DNA of 64,000 nt from Aquabacterium sp. A7-Y (GTDB lineage: Bacteria; Pseudomonadota; Gammaproteobacteria; Burkholderiales; Burkholderiaceae_C): NCBI RefSeq assembly GCF_026153205.1, contig NZ_JAPFBW010000027.1, forward strand, positions 34,617 through 98,616, read 5' to 3'. The notes under the pieces are model-generated. The model did no database searches and was not told the DNA's origin. It saw only the letters and a program-made list of their open reading frames with translations. Both the position numbers and the translations under genes were made by a program. Below, in pieces: positions 36,582 to 44,486 of this stretch; the stretch's first letter is position 1, and every line of letters starts with the position of its first letter.

Positions 36582-37442
36582 ATGTTCGTCATCATCGGCT
36601 ACGTCGTTGCGCTCGGCTGCATCTTCGGCGGCTTCATCATCCACGGCGGCAACATGGGCGTGATCCTGAGCGCCCTGCCCACCGAGATGATGGTGATCGG
36701 CGGCGGCGCGGCCGGCGCCTTCATCGTCAACAACCAGCCCAAGATCCTCAAGGCCACGCTGGGCGCGATCCCCAAGCTGATGAAGGGCTCGAAATACAGC
36801 AAGGCGCGCTACCTGGAGCTGATGGCCCTGCTCTACGAGATCCTGCAGAAGGCCCGCAAGGAAGGCCTGATGTCGATCGAGAAGGACGTCGACGCTCCCC
36901 ACGAGTCGCCGCTGTTCAAGAAGTACCCCACCGTCGGCAGCGACCACCATGTGGTCGAGTTCATCACCGACTACCTGCGCATGATGGTCTCGGGCAACCT
37001 CAACGCCCACGAGATCGAGGCGCTGATGGACAGCGAGATCGAGACCCACCACCACGAGGCCCATCAGCCGGCCGCCGCCCTGACCCGCGTCGCCGGCGGC
37101 CTGCCGGCCTTCGGCATCGTCGCGGCGGTGCTGGGTGTGGTCAACACCATGGGTTCGGTGGGCCAGCCCCCGCCGGTGCTGGGCGCCATGATCGGCTCGG
37201 CGCTGGTCGGCACCTTCCTGGGCATCCTGCTGGCCTACGGCATCGTCGAGCCGCTGGCGGGCCTGCTGGAGCAGAAGAACGACGAGGGCAGCAAGGAGCT
37301 GCAGTGCATCAAGACCACGCTGCTGGCGAGCATGCAGGGTTACGCCCCCCAGGTGGCGGTCGAGTTCGGCCGCAAGGTGCTGTTCTCGACCGAGCGGCCG
37401 AGCTTCTCGGAGCTCGAAGGCCACGTGAAGGGCAAGAAGTAA
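36582..37442 (+). CDS. motA: Flagellar motor stator protein MotA
   Basis: Inner-membrane stator subunit, 286 residues, proton-driven type. There are four membrane spans: two near the N-terminus (about 1-50, starting MFVIIGYVVALGCIFGGFII) and two at about 165-220, with GGLPAFGIVAAVLGVVNTMG and SALVGTFLGILLAYGIVEPL. The cytoplasmic loop between them contacts FliG. It is followed by motB after 34 bases. Confidence 0.98.
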   Translation: MFVIIGYVVALGCIFGGFIIHGGNMGVILSALPTEMMVIGGGAAGAFIVNNQPKILKATLGAIPKLMKGSKYSKARYLELMALLYEILQKARKEGLMSIEKDVDAPHESPLFKKYPTVGSDHHVVEFITDYLRMMVSGNLNAHEIEALMDSEIETHHHEAHQPAAALTRVAGGLPAFGIVAAVLGVVNTMGSVGQPPPVLGAMIGSALVGTFLGILLAYGIVEPLAGLLEQKNDEGSKELQCIKTTLLASMQGYAPQVAVEFGRKVLFSTERPSFSELEGHVKGKK

Positions 37443-37476
37443 GTCCGGGCCCAGGTCCGTCAGCAGAAAGACCCCC

Positions 37477-38448
37477 ATGGCAGGCGACTCGAAAAAGCTC
37501 CAGCCCATCATCGTCAAGCGCATCAAGAAGGGTGGCCACGCCCACCACGGCGGCGCCTGGAAGATCGCGTATGCCGACTTCGTGACGGCGATGATGGCCT
37601 TTTTCCTGCTGATGTGGCTGCTGGGCTCGACCACCGAGGGCGACCGCAAGGGCATCGCCGACTATTTCAACTCGCCGCTGAAGGTCGCCCTGCTGGGCGG
37701 CGGCAGCGGCTCGGGCGACTCCTCGCACGTGATCAAGGGCGGTGGCACCGACCTCTCGCGCACCAACGGCCAGGTCAAGGGCGGCGACATCGAGGCCGAG
37801 CGCAAGACCGTCAACCTGCAGGCCCTGAAGGATGCCGCCAAGCGCGCCGAGGCGGCACGCCTGGAAGGGCTCAAGCAGCGCATCGAGACGGCGCTGAGCA
37901 ACAACCCGCGGCTGGATCCGTTCCGTTCACAGATCCGGCTCGACATCACCCGCGACGGACTGCGCATCCAGATCGTCGACGAGAAGAACCGGCCCATGTT
38001 CGACTCGGGCAGCGCGCTGGTGAAAGACTACATGCGCGAGATCCTGCGCGAGATCGGCAAGGTGCTGGCCGAGACCAACAACCGCATCACGCTGGCCGGG
38101 CACACCGATGCCACCCCCTACAGCAGCGGCGAACGCGGCTACAGCAACTGGGAGCTGTCCTCCGACCGCGCCAATGCCTCACGCCGCGAACTGGTGGCCG
38201 GCGGCCTGAGCGAGGGCCAGGTGGTCCAGGTGCTGGGCCTGTCGTCGAGCTCGCTGCTGAACCGCGACCAGCCCACCGATCCGATGAACCGGCGCATCAG
38301 CATCATCGTGATGAACCGCGAGGCCGAGGACCGCTTCGAGCGCGAAGGTGAGGTCGAAGCCGGCACGGCACCCGCGGTCGAGCATTCGTTGCATACGGCA
38401 CAACCGGCCTCCGGTCAAGCCTCAAGTTCGCACCTGGGCGCCCGATAA
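37477..38448 (+). CDS. motB: Flagellar motor stator protein MotB
   Basis: A 323-residue stator subunit that anchors MotA to peptidoglycan. A single membrane span (about 30-50) contains the proton-carrying Asp34 in YADFVTAMM. The periplasmic OmpA-like domain includes [37 protein letters not shown] and [12 protein letters not shown]. Its last codons overlap the sigma28 promoter of cheY. Confidence 0.98.
   Translation: MAGDSKKLQPIIVKRIKKGGHAHHGGAWKIAYADFVTAMMAFFLLMWLLGSTTEGDRKGIADYFNSPLKVALLGGGSGSGDSSHVIKGGGTDLSRTNGQVKGGDIEAERKTVNLQALKDAAKRAEAARLEGLKQRIETALSNNPRLDPFRSQIRLDITRDGLRIQIVDEKNRPMFDSGSALVKDYMREILREIGKVLAETNNRITLAGHTDATPYSSGERGYSNWELSSDRANASRRELVAGGLSEGQVVQVLGLSSSSLLNRDQPTDPMNRRISIIVMNREAEDRFEREGEVEAGTAPAVEHSLHTAQPASGQASSSHLGAR
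38422..38448 (+). promoter_or_regulatory. Predicted sigma28 promoter for cheYZ inside the 3' end of motB
   Basis: TCAAGTTC at 38422-38429, an 11-base spacer and CCCGATAA at 38441-38448. The last three bases of the -10 box are the motB stop codon. It lies 38 bases before the cheY ATG. Confidence 0.82.
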
Positions 38449-38485
38449 GCCTCAGGAACGCACCATCTCCTCAAGGACACAACTC

Positions 38486-38878
38486 ATGAGCACCGCTGCC
38501 GACATGAAATTTCTCATCGTCGACGACTTCTCGACCATGCGCCGCATCGTGCGGGGTCTGCTGAAGGAAATCGGCTACAACAACGCCGAAGAGGCCGAAG
38601 ACGGCGCGGTGGCGCTGAACATGCTCAAGAACGGCAAGTACGACTTTGTCGTCAGCGACATCAACATGCCGAACATGAACGGCTTCGACCTGCTCGCGGC
38701 CATCAAGCAGGACGAGAGCCTGAAGCACCTGCCGGTGCTGATGGTGACGGCCGAGGCGCGCAAGGAAGACATCGTGCGTGCGGCGCAGGACGGGGCGGCC
38801 GGCTACATCGTCAAGCCCTTCACCAAGGCGACCCTCGAGGAGAAGGTCGTCAAGATCATGCAGAAGCTCGGCAAGTAA
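38486..38878 (+). CDS. cheY: Chemotaxis response regulator CheY (copy 1)
   Basis: A 130-residue single receiver domain. Acidic pair DD at about 13-14, phosphoacceptor Asp58 in [11 protein letters not shown], Thr in VTAEA and the conserved Lys in VKPF. The start MSTAADMKF has AAGGACA upstream. Next to cheZ, it is the canonical flagellar-motor-binding CheY. Confidence 0.97.
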   Translation: MSTAADMKFLIVDDFSTMRRIVRGLLKEIGYNNAEEAEDGAVALNMLKNGKYDFVVSDINMPNMNGFDLLAAIKQDESLKHLPVLMVTAEARKEDIVRAAQDGAAGYIVKPFTKATLEEKVVKIMQKLGK

Positions 38879-38890
38879 GGGAGGCCGGTC

Positions 38891-39511
38891 ATGACGACGA
38901 ACAACAAGGTGCCGACGGGCTCGACCACCTCCCCGGAAGTGTTCCAGCAACTGGGCGAGATGACGCGGCAGCTGCACGACACGCTGGCGCAGCTCGGCTT
39001 CATGCCCAAGCTGGGCGAGATCACCGACAGCCTGCCCGATGCGCGCAGCCGGCTCACCTACATCGCCGAGAAGACCGGCGAGGCGGCCGAGAAGGTGCTG
39101 AACCTGGTCGACAAGGCCAAGAGCGAGCAATCCAACATCGCCTCGGAGACGCGCCGCATTGCCCAGGCCATCGTGGCCGATCCGGTGAAGGCCGTGGCGC
39201 GCGGCGACGTGCTGAATTTCGTCAGCGACGTGGAGTCGGCGACGGCGCGGGTGGACCAGCACCTGACCGACATCATGATGGCGCAGGACTTCCACGACCT
39301 GACCGGCCAGGTGGTGGCCAAGGTCGTGAAGCTGGCCGCCGACATCGAGGACCAACTGGTGAAGCTGCTGCTGCAGACGGCGCCGCAGGACCAGGTGCAC
39401 AAGGTCGAGCAGACCTTCCTGAACGGTCCGGTGGTCAACCCGGAAGGCCGCACCGACGTGGTCGCCAACCAAGAGCAGGTCGACGACCTGCTAGCCAGTC
39501 TCGGATTCTGA
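38891..39511 (+). CDS. cheZ: CheY-P phosphatase CheZ
   Basis: A 206-residue helical hairpin phosphatase. The catalytic segment MMAQDFHDLTGQ contains Asp136 and Gln140, the pair used by CheZ. The C-terminal peptide DDLLASLGF is the tethered CheY-binding helix. It starts 12 bases after cheY and is followed by a strong terminator. Confidence 0.96.
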   Translation: MTTNNKVPTGSTTSPEVFQQLGEMTRQLHDTLAQLGFMPKLGEITDSLPDARSRLTYIAEKTGEAAEKVLNLVDKAKSEQSNIASETRRIAQAIVADPVKAVARGDVLNFVSDVESATARVDQHLTDIMMAQDFHDLTGQVVAKVVKLAADIEDQLVKLLLQTAPQDQVHKVEQTFLNGPVVNPEGRTDVVANQEQVDDLLASLGF

Positions 39512-39536
39512 CCCGACGAGGTCAGGCGGAGGGGGA

Positions 39537-39568
39537 GCGCCCTGCGGGTCACTGCAGGGCGCTTTTTT
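39537..39568 (+). terminator. Rho-independent terminator of motAB-cheYZ
   Basis: A perfect 9-base stem GCGCCCTGC with an 8-base loop, followed by six T residues (39563-39568), 25 bases after the cheZ stop. Confidence 0.92.
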
Positions 39569-39569
39569 A

Positions 39570-39602
39570 TTGGCTGTTGGCTGTTGGCTGTTGGCTGTTG
39601 GC
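39570..39602. repeat. 7-base tandem repeat TTGGCTG, 4.7 copies
   Basis: Four exact copies of TTGGCTG plus TTGGC, starting two bases after the cheZ terminator and 8 bases before the left arm of the large palindrome. Slippage-prone; copy number may vary between strains. Confidence 0.9.
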
Positions 39603-39610
39603 GCGGCGAA

Positions 39611-40420
39611 GTTGGTGTTCGTGGCGTGGAAGCCCGCTTTCGCGGGCGCGCCCCTGCGGGGCGGTTGCCGGGATGTGCGCCCGGCAGCGCACCTACTTCT
39701 CTTGTCTCGCCAAGAGAAGTAGGCAAGAGAAGGCGACCCCGAGTGGGGCGCCCTCCTCGCTGCGCGAGGAGGGTGCTCTGCGGTGCTCGCGACTGGAAGG
39801 CGGCTGCGCAACTCGCCCTTTTTTGAGGGTGCCTGCGCACCCTCAAAACGGAGCTCAGACAGTGCTCGCCGACCCCGCCCTGCGGGCGGGGCAACCTTCC
39901 AGTCGCTGCGCTCCTCGACGCCCCACACGGGGCCCCACCCCCAACCCCAACCCCACTCGGCTCGCGGCGCATCGCCTCGAGGCCTGCTTCTCCTGCGGAG
40001 AAGGTCGGCAAGGCTTGTCAAATCACCCCCGAACCGGTCGCGTAGCGACAGGCAGCCAGCGCACGGCGATGCGCAGCGAGCCGAGTGGTATTTGGGGGCC
40101 CCCGTGTGGGGCGGCGAGGAGCGCAGGGGTCGGGAGGTTGCCCCGCCCGCAGGGCGGGGTCGGCGAGCACTGTCCGAGCACCGTTTGAAGGGGGCGCAGC
40201 CCCCTTCAAAAAGGGCGAGTTGCGCAGCCGCCTCCCGACCCCGAGCACCGCAGCGGACCCTCCTCGCGCAGCGAGGAGGACGCCCTGCTCGGGGTCGCCT
40301 TCTCTTGCCTACTTCTCTTGGCGAGACAAGAGAAGTAGGTGCGCTGCCGGGCGCACATCCCGGCAACCGCCCCGCAGGGGCGCGCCCGCGACAGCGGGCT
40401 TCCACGCCACGAACACCAAC
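39611..40420. repeat. Large imperfect inverted repeat (about 360-base arms, 88-base centre)
   Basis: The left arm (39611-39976) is matched by the reverse complement of the right arm (40065-40420) almost throughout, with scattered substitutions and one divergent stretch around 39820-39850. Each arm is itself a chain of short hairpins, for example CTACTTCTCTT (39693-39703) with AAGAGAAGTAG (39712-39722), CCCTCCTCGC..GCGAGGAGGG, and CCCCGCCC..GGGCGGGG. No coding sequence is supported inside. It looks like two head-to-head copies of a REP/BIME-like intergenic element. I recall similar sequence blocks from other Burkholderiales genomes, which needs a search. Confidence 0.88.
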
Positions 40421-40434
40421 AACACTGCGCCAAC

Positions 40435-40464
40435 AACCAAAACCAAAACCAAAACCAAAACCAA
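40435..40464. repeat. 6-base tandem repeat AACCAA, 5 copies
   Basis: Five exact copies of AACCAA followed by a degenerate AGCCAG, 14 bases beyond the right arm of the palindrome. It differs in unit from the TTGGCTG repeat on the left flank. Confidence 0.9.
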
Positions 40465-40497
40465 AGCCAGCAACCGAGACCTTGGACACTGTGCAGC

Positions 40498-41256
40498 TCA
40501 ATGCACCAGATCCCGCCTCACCATGATGCAATCCGCCTCCACCAGCCGCGGAAAGTGCCCCGCATTGTTCGGCACCAGCGCGCTCAGCTCGAAGCCGCAG
40601 GATTGGTAGAAGGTCAGCGCCTCGCGGAAATCGACCGAGCTCTCGTAGAGCCGCTTCACCGCCAGCTCGCTCTGCAACCCCACAAACTGCTGCAACACCT
40701 CCCCCGCACTGCGCACGATCGCCACATCGAACCCCTGCGTGTCCAGCTTCAGGAACGGCCGCCGGAAGCCGTGCCGCGCCTGCAGGCGTCGGTAGGCCGT
40801 CGCGAGCGTCTCGGTCTGCACCGTGACCACCTCGCGCACCGCATTGCAGCTGCGGAAGATCGGCGCCTCGTCGTGCCGAGGTGAACTCAGCGAGCTGAAC
40901 TGCGTGCCCCGCATGATGTTGAGGGGCATCTCACCGTCGCGGTCGGACAGCGCCAGCTCCTCGATGTGCCAGAACGCATCCCCCGCCGCCTTGCGCCGCA
41001 GCACCTGCGCCGCCAGCGGTTGCGGCTCGAAGGACAGCACCAGCCCCCGGTAACCGCTCTTGCGCAGCACGTCCACGTACTCGCCGTGGTGCGCGCCGAC
41101 GTCGTACACGCAGTCGACCTCGAGGTCGGCCAGCAAGCGCCGCAGATGCGACCGCTCCCAGTAGGTGTAGAGGGTGCGCTGGTCGAAGAAACGCAAGTTC
41201 TTCACGTAGGAAACGTTGCGCCGCGCCGTCCGGAGCGCTTGGGTGAGCAGTTTCAT
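40498..41256 (-). CDS. FkbM-family SAM-dependent methyltransferase
   Basis: A 252-residue methyltransferase. The SAM-binding motif is VDCVYDVGAHHGEYVDVLRK; further motifs are VLSFEPQPLAAQVL and PFLKLDTQGFDVAIV, typical of FkbM enzymes, which O-methylate sugars and polyketides. The start MKLLTQ was chosen for the GGGAGG ribosome binding site. It stands alone between the palindrome and the chitinase. A role in decorating the flagellin glycan is possible, but there is no operon link. Confidence 0.88.
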   Translation of the reverse strand: MKLLTQALRTARRNVSYVKNLRFFDQRTLYTYWERSHLRRLLADLEVDCVYDVGAHHGEYVDVLRKSGYRGLVLSFEPQPLAAQVLRRKAAGDAFWHIEELALSDRDGEMPLNIMRGTQFSSLSSPRHDEAPIFRSCNAVREVVTVQTETLATAYRRLQARHGFRRPFLKLDTQGFDVAIVRSAGEVLQQFVGLQSELAVKRLYESSVDFREALTFYQSCGFELSALVPNNAGHFPRLVEADCIMVRRDLVH

Positions 41257-41850
41257 CGGTCCTCCCTGATCGAAAGGGCGGGGTGACGCACTGTGCCCAA
41301 ACGGCAAGGCCCGGGCTACTGCCAGCAGAGACAGGCACGGTGTCGAAACCGAAAAAACAAACACCTTGTTTCTTTTTGCGATCCGAATATCTTCATTTGG
41401 TATTTAAATTTCAATACCACTATGGGATCAATATGCGTACTGGTCTTGCTACCAGATGCCTCGCAAATGACACAGCCGGGCACACAACAGGCGACGACCG
41501 ACCCGAGACCAGAACACCAAGGAGACAGGCCATGCATGCACGCAACGCAGACACACACCGCCACCGCGGTGCCGCGGCCCCCTTCCCATCCCTGGCGTCC
41601 CGAAGCGCCGAACCTGCGCCGCTCGCCTTGCCACCGCGTCCTCCCGAACAACGCCCTGCCGATGCATGCGCCCCCCCGGGCCGTCCACTTCGGCGGCGAC
41701 AGCCCCGCTCCCGCCCACGAGGCCGGTGATGGCGCCAGCGGCGTCCCGGTCATCAGCCGGCGGCACCGCTGACGCCCTTTCCCGACCCACCGATGCTGCC
41801 CGCCCCTTGCAGGCGGGCAGCCTGCACAGCCCTTTTCAGTGGAGACCTCG
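41257..41850. other. AT-richer intergenic region before the chitinase gene
   Basis: A 594-base divergent space. The stretch 41340-41460 is markedly AT-rich for this locus and probably carries promoters for both flanking genes. It has a 7-base inverted repeat at 41398-41419. A good Shine-Dalgarno AAGGAG (41519-41524) precedes an ATG at 41532, opening a 65-codon Pro/Arg-rich frame; an overlapping frame from 41536 gives 78 codons. Neither resembles a protein I know, so they are not called as genes. Confidence 0.5.
41398..41419. promoter_or_regulatory. Candidate operator: inverted repeat TGGTATT-N8-AATACCA
   Basis: A perfect 7-base dyad in the AT-rich part of the FkbM-chitinase intergenic region. 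Its size suits a dimeric repressor or activator of the chitinase gene. Function inferred only from symmetry and place. Confidence 0.35.
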
Positions 41851-43884
41851 ATGACAACCCCTGTCCGACTCATCGCCCTGGCGGCCGTCGCGCTGTCCGG
41901 CGGCGCCCATGCCTACGACTGCAGCTCAGTGCCCGCCTGGACCGCCTCGGCGGTCTACACAGGCGGCAACCTGGCACAACTGAACCAGCAGGCCTACCAG
42001 GCCAAGTGGTGGACGCAGAACCAGAGCCCCGCGACCCATTCCAGCGAGTGGGATGTGTGGAAGCCGATGGGCGCCTGCGACGGCGGTGGTGGCGGCGGCG
42101 ACGACACCACGCCGCCGTCGGTGCCCTCCGGGCTCTCGGCCGGCAACGTCGGCACCGACAGCATCACGCTGCGCTGGAACGCGTCGAGCGACGCCGGCAG
42201 CGGCGTGGCCGGCTACGACGTCTACCGCGGCGGCAGCCTGGTGGCCTCCCCCACCGGCACCAGCCACACCGACACCGGCCTGAGGCCCGGCACCAGCTAT
42301 AGCTACACGGTGCGAGCCAGGGACAAGGCCGGCAACGCGTCCGCCCAAAGCCCGGCCCTGCTGACCAGCACCGCGAGCGGCCCCTGCGCCGCGCCACCGG
42401 CGACGCCCACCGGCCTCAAGTCGCCCGCGCACACCAGCGACAGCGTGAGCCTGGCGTGGAACGCCGTGGCCGCCGGCGCCAACTGCACCGTGCAATACCG
42501 GGTGCTGCAGGGCAGCAGCACGGCAGCGGAAGTCGCCACCACCACCGCGAAGGTCGGTTCCCTGCGTCCGGACACCCCCTACACCTTCACGGTCCAGGCG
42601 TTCAACCAAAAGGGTGCATCCCAGCCTTCCAGCCCGGTGACCGTGCGCACCGACAAGGTCGATCAGACCGGCGGCAAGAACGTGCTGGGCTACTTCGCGC
42701 AGTGGGGCATCTACGGCCGCGGCTACCAGGTCAAACACATCGACACCAGCGGCTCGGCGCCGCTGCTGACCCATATCAACTACGCCTTCGGCAACGTGCG
42801 CGAGAACAAGTGCGAGGTCGGCGTCACGATGCCGTCGAACCCCGACACCGGAGTCGGCGGCGATGCCTTCGCCGACTACACCAAGTCCTTCGGGGCCGAC
42901 CAGAGCGTGGACGGCGTGGGCGACACCTGGGACCAGAAGCTGCGCGGCAACTGGAACCAGCTGAAGAAGCTGAAGGCGAAATATCCGAAACTGAAGGTGT
43001 TGATCTCGCTCGGCGGCTGGACCTATTCGCGCGGGTTCTCCAGCGCGGCGCGCCCGGAGAACCGCGTCGCCTTCGTCAAGAGCTGCGTCGATGCCTACAT
43101 CAAGGGCGATCTGCCCCTGGTCGAGAACGCCGGCGGCCCCGGTGCGCTGGCGGGCGTGTTCGACGGCATCGACATCGACTGGGAATACCCCGTCGCGTGT
43201 GGACTGGCCTGCGGCAGGCCCGAGGACAAGGAGAACTTCACCGCCTTGCTGGCCGAGTTCCGCAAGCAGCTCGACGCGGTGCGACCGGGCCTGCTGCTGA
43301 CGATCGCGGCCCCGGCGGGCGTGGACAAGATCCGGGTGATCGAGCCGGACAAGTTCCACCCCTACCTCGACTTCATCAACGTGATGACCTACGACTTCCA
43401 CGGCGCCTGGGAAACGCCGACCAACTTCCACAGCCCGCTGTACGGCTCCAGCGCCGACCCGTCCACCGGCGATGCCAAGTCCTACAACACCAACGACGCG
43501 TTGAAGGCCTTCCTCGACAAGGGCGTGCCGGCCCGCAAGCTGCACCTGGGCATCGGCTTCTACGGTCGCGGCTGGACCAATGTGCCGAACGTGAACAACG
43601 GGCTCTACCAGACCGGGGTGGCCGCTCCGGGCCGCTACGAGGCGGGGATCGAGGACTACAAGGTTCTCAAGACGCTCAACTACCCGAGCTTCGTCGACCC
43701 GCAGAGCCGCGCGCAGTGGATCTACAACGGCACCACCTTCTGGAGCTTCGACACGCCGGTGCAGATCAAAGAGAAGATGGACTACGCCAAGTCCAAGGGA
43801 CTGGGTGGCGCCTTCTTCTGGGAGTTCACCGGTGACGACAGCGAGGCCAGCCTGCTGAAGGCCATCAGCAACGGGCTCCGCTGA
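41851..43884 (+). CDS. Secreted GH18 chitinase with CBM and two FnIII domains
   Basis: A 677-residue exported chitinase. Signal peptide about 1-21 (ending GGAHA); CBM5/12 chitin-binding module about 22-76 with aromatic WWTQNQSP and EWDVWKPMG; a Gly/Asp linker; FnIII domains at about 87-175 and 183-266; GH18 catalytic domain about 277-677. The catalytic motif FDGIDIDWEYP is intact, with acid Glu445, and ISLGGW and FINVMTYDFHG follow. The ATG at 41851 has GGAG 6 bases upstream; an in-frame GTG at 41839 is less likely. It is not a flagellar gene and looks like an insertion between cheZ and fliE. Confidence 0.95.
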   Translation: MTTPVRLIALAAVALSGGAHAYDCSSVPAWTASAVYTGGNLAQLNQQAYQAKWWTQNQSPATHSSEWDVWKPMGACDGGGGGGDDTTPPSVPSGLSAGNVGTDSITLRWNASSDAGSGVAGYDVYRGGSLVASPTGTSHTDTGLRPGTSYSYTVRARDKAGNASAQSPALLTSTASGPCAAPPATPTGLKSPAHTSDSVSLAWNAVAAGANCTVQYRVLQGSSTAAEVATTTAKVGSLRPDTPYTFTVQAFNQKGASQPSSPVTVRTDKVDQTGGKNVLGYFAQWGIYGRGYQVKHIDTSGSAPLLTHINYAFGNVRENKCEVGVTMPSNPDTGVGGDAFADYTKSFGADQSVDGVGDTWDQKLRGNWNQLKKLKAKYPKLKVLISLGGWTYSRGFSSAARPENRVAFVKSCVDAYIKGDLPLVENAGGPGALAGVFDGIDIDWEYPVACGLACGRPEDKENFTALLAEFRKQLDAVRPGLLLTIAAPAGVDKIRVIEPDKFHPYLDFINVMTYDFHGAWETPTNFHSPLYGSSADPSTGDAKSYNTNDALKAFLDKGVPARKLHLGIGFYGRGWTNVPNVNNGLYQTGVAAPGRYEAGIEDYKVLKTLNYPSFVDPQSRAQWIYNGTTFWSFDTPVQIKEKMDYAKSKGLGGAFFWEFTGDDSEASLLKAISNGLR

Positions 43885-43889
43885 GCCGG

Positions 43890-43909
43890 GCGGGGCCCGC
43901 GGGCCCCGC
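43890..43909. terminator. GC-rich hairpin between chitinase and fliE
   Basis: A near-perfect palindrome GCGGGGCCC-GC-GGGCCCCGC just past the chitinase stop, between two convergent genes. There is no T run on either side, so termination would be Rho-assisted. Confidence 0.45.
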
Positions 43910-43935
43910 TGCCCCACCCCCATGCAGGTGCGCGC

Positions 43936-44268
43936 TCACACCTGCATGTTCATGATGTCGGAATAAGCCTGGACCAGGCGGTTGCGCACATGCAGCGTGG
44001 CCTGGAAACCGATCTGGGCCTTCTGCATCGCCACCATCGTTTCCTCCAGCGAGACCGTCGGGTTGTCCAGCTGCACCTGGCGCTGCATCTCGCTCGCGTT
44101 CTCCTGCGCCTGGCTGACGCCCTTGAGCGCCTGGTTCAAGGCCTGCGAGAAGCCGACCTCGTTGGACGTGCCGGCCACCTTGCCCGCTGCAGCGCGCTGC
44201 GACGGCAGCACCACGCCGCTCCTGGCCAAGGCCTGCTCGAAGTTGAAGGGTTTGAGGCGGACGTCCAT
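43936..44268 (-). CDS. fliE: Flagellar MS-ring/rod junction protein FliE
   Basis: A 110-residue adaptor between MS ring and rod. The C-terminal half, with VSLEETMVAMQKAQIGFQAT and VRNRLVQAYSDIMNMQV, is the diagnostic FliE segment. The start MDVRLKPF was chosen; the frame continues upstream without similarity. It is transcribed divergently from fliF, as in enteric bacteria, with 218 bases between them. Confidence 0.95.
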   Translation of the reverse strand: MDVRLKPFNFEQALARSGVVLPSQRAAAGKVAGTSNEVGFSQALNQALKGVSQAQENASEMQRQVQLDNPTVSLEETMVAMQKAQIGFQATLHVRNRLVQAYSDIMNMQV

Positions 44269-44486
44269 GGTGGTGGTCTGGGTTCCGAGGGGCACCGCCC
44301 CTGTTTGACGTGGTGCCATCTTAGGTGCGCAGGGCGGGCCCGGATGCGCCGAACTGGCCGCCCTTTGCCCGCTTCTTCCAGCCATTCGGCGCTCCCCCCT
44401 TCCGAATAATCGCTTCCCAAGACGCGATGGGTGTGCCGCTGCCCGCGGCCCCCCTGATCTGCCAAAAACTCCCGGAATTCGACACG

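Noticed and set aside
39577..40609. Several long open frames inside the large palindrome
   Set aside because: They mirror each other across the inverted repeat, read through tandem repeats and encode no known domain.
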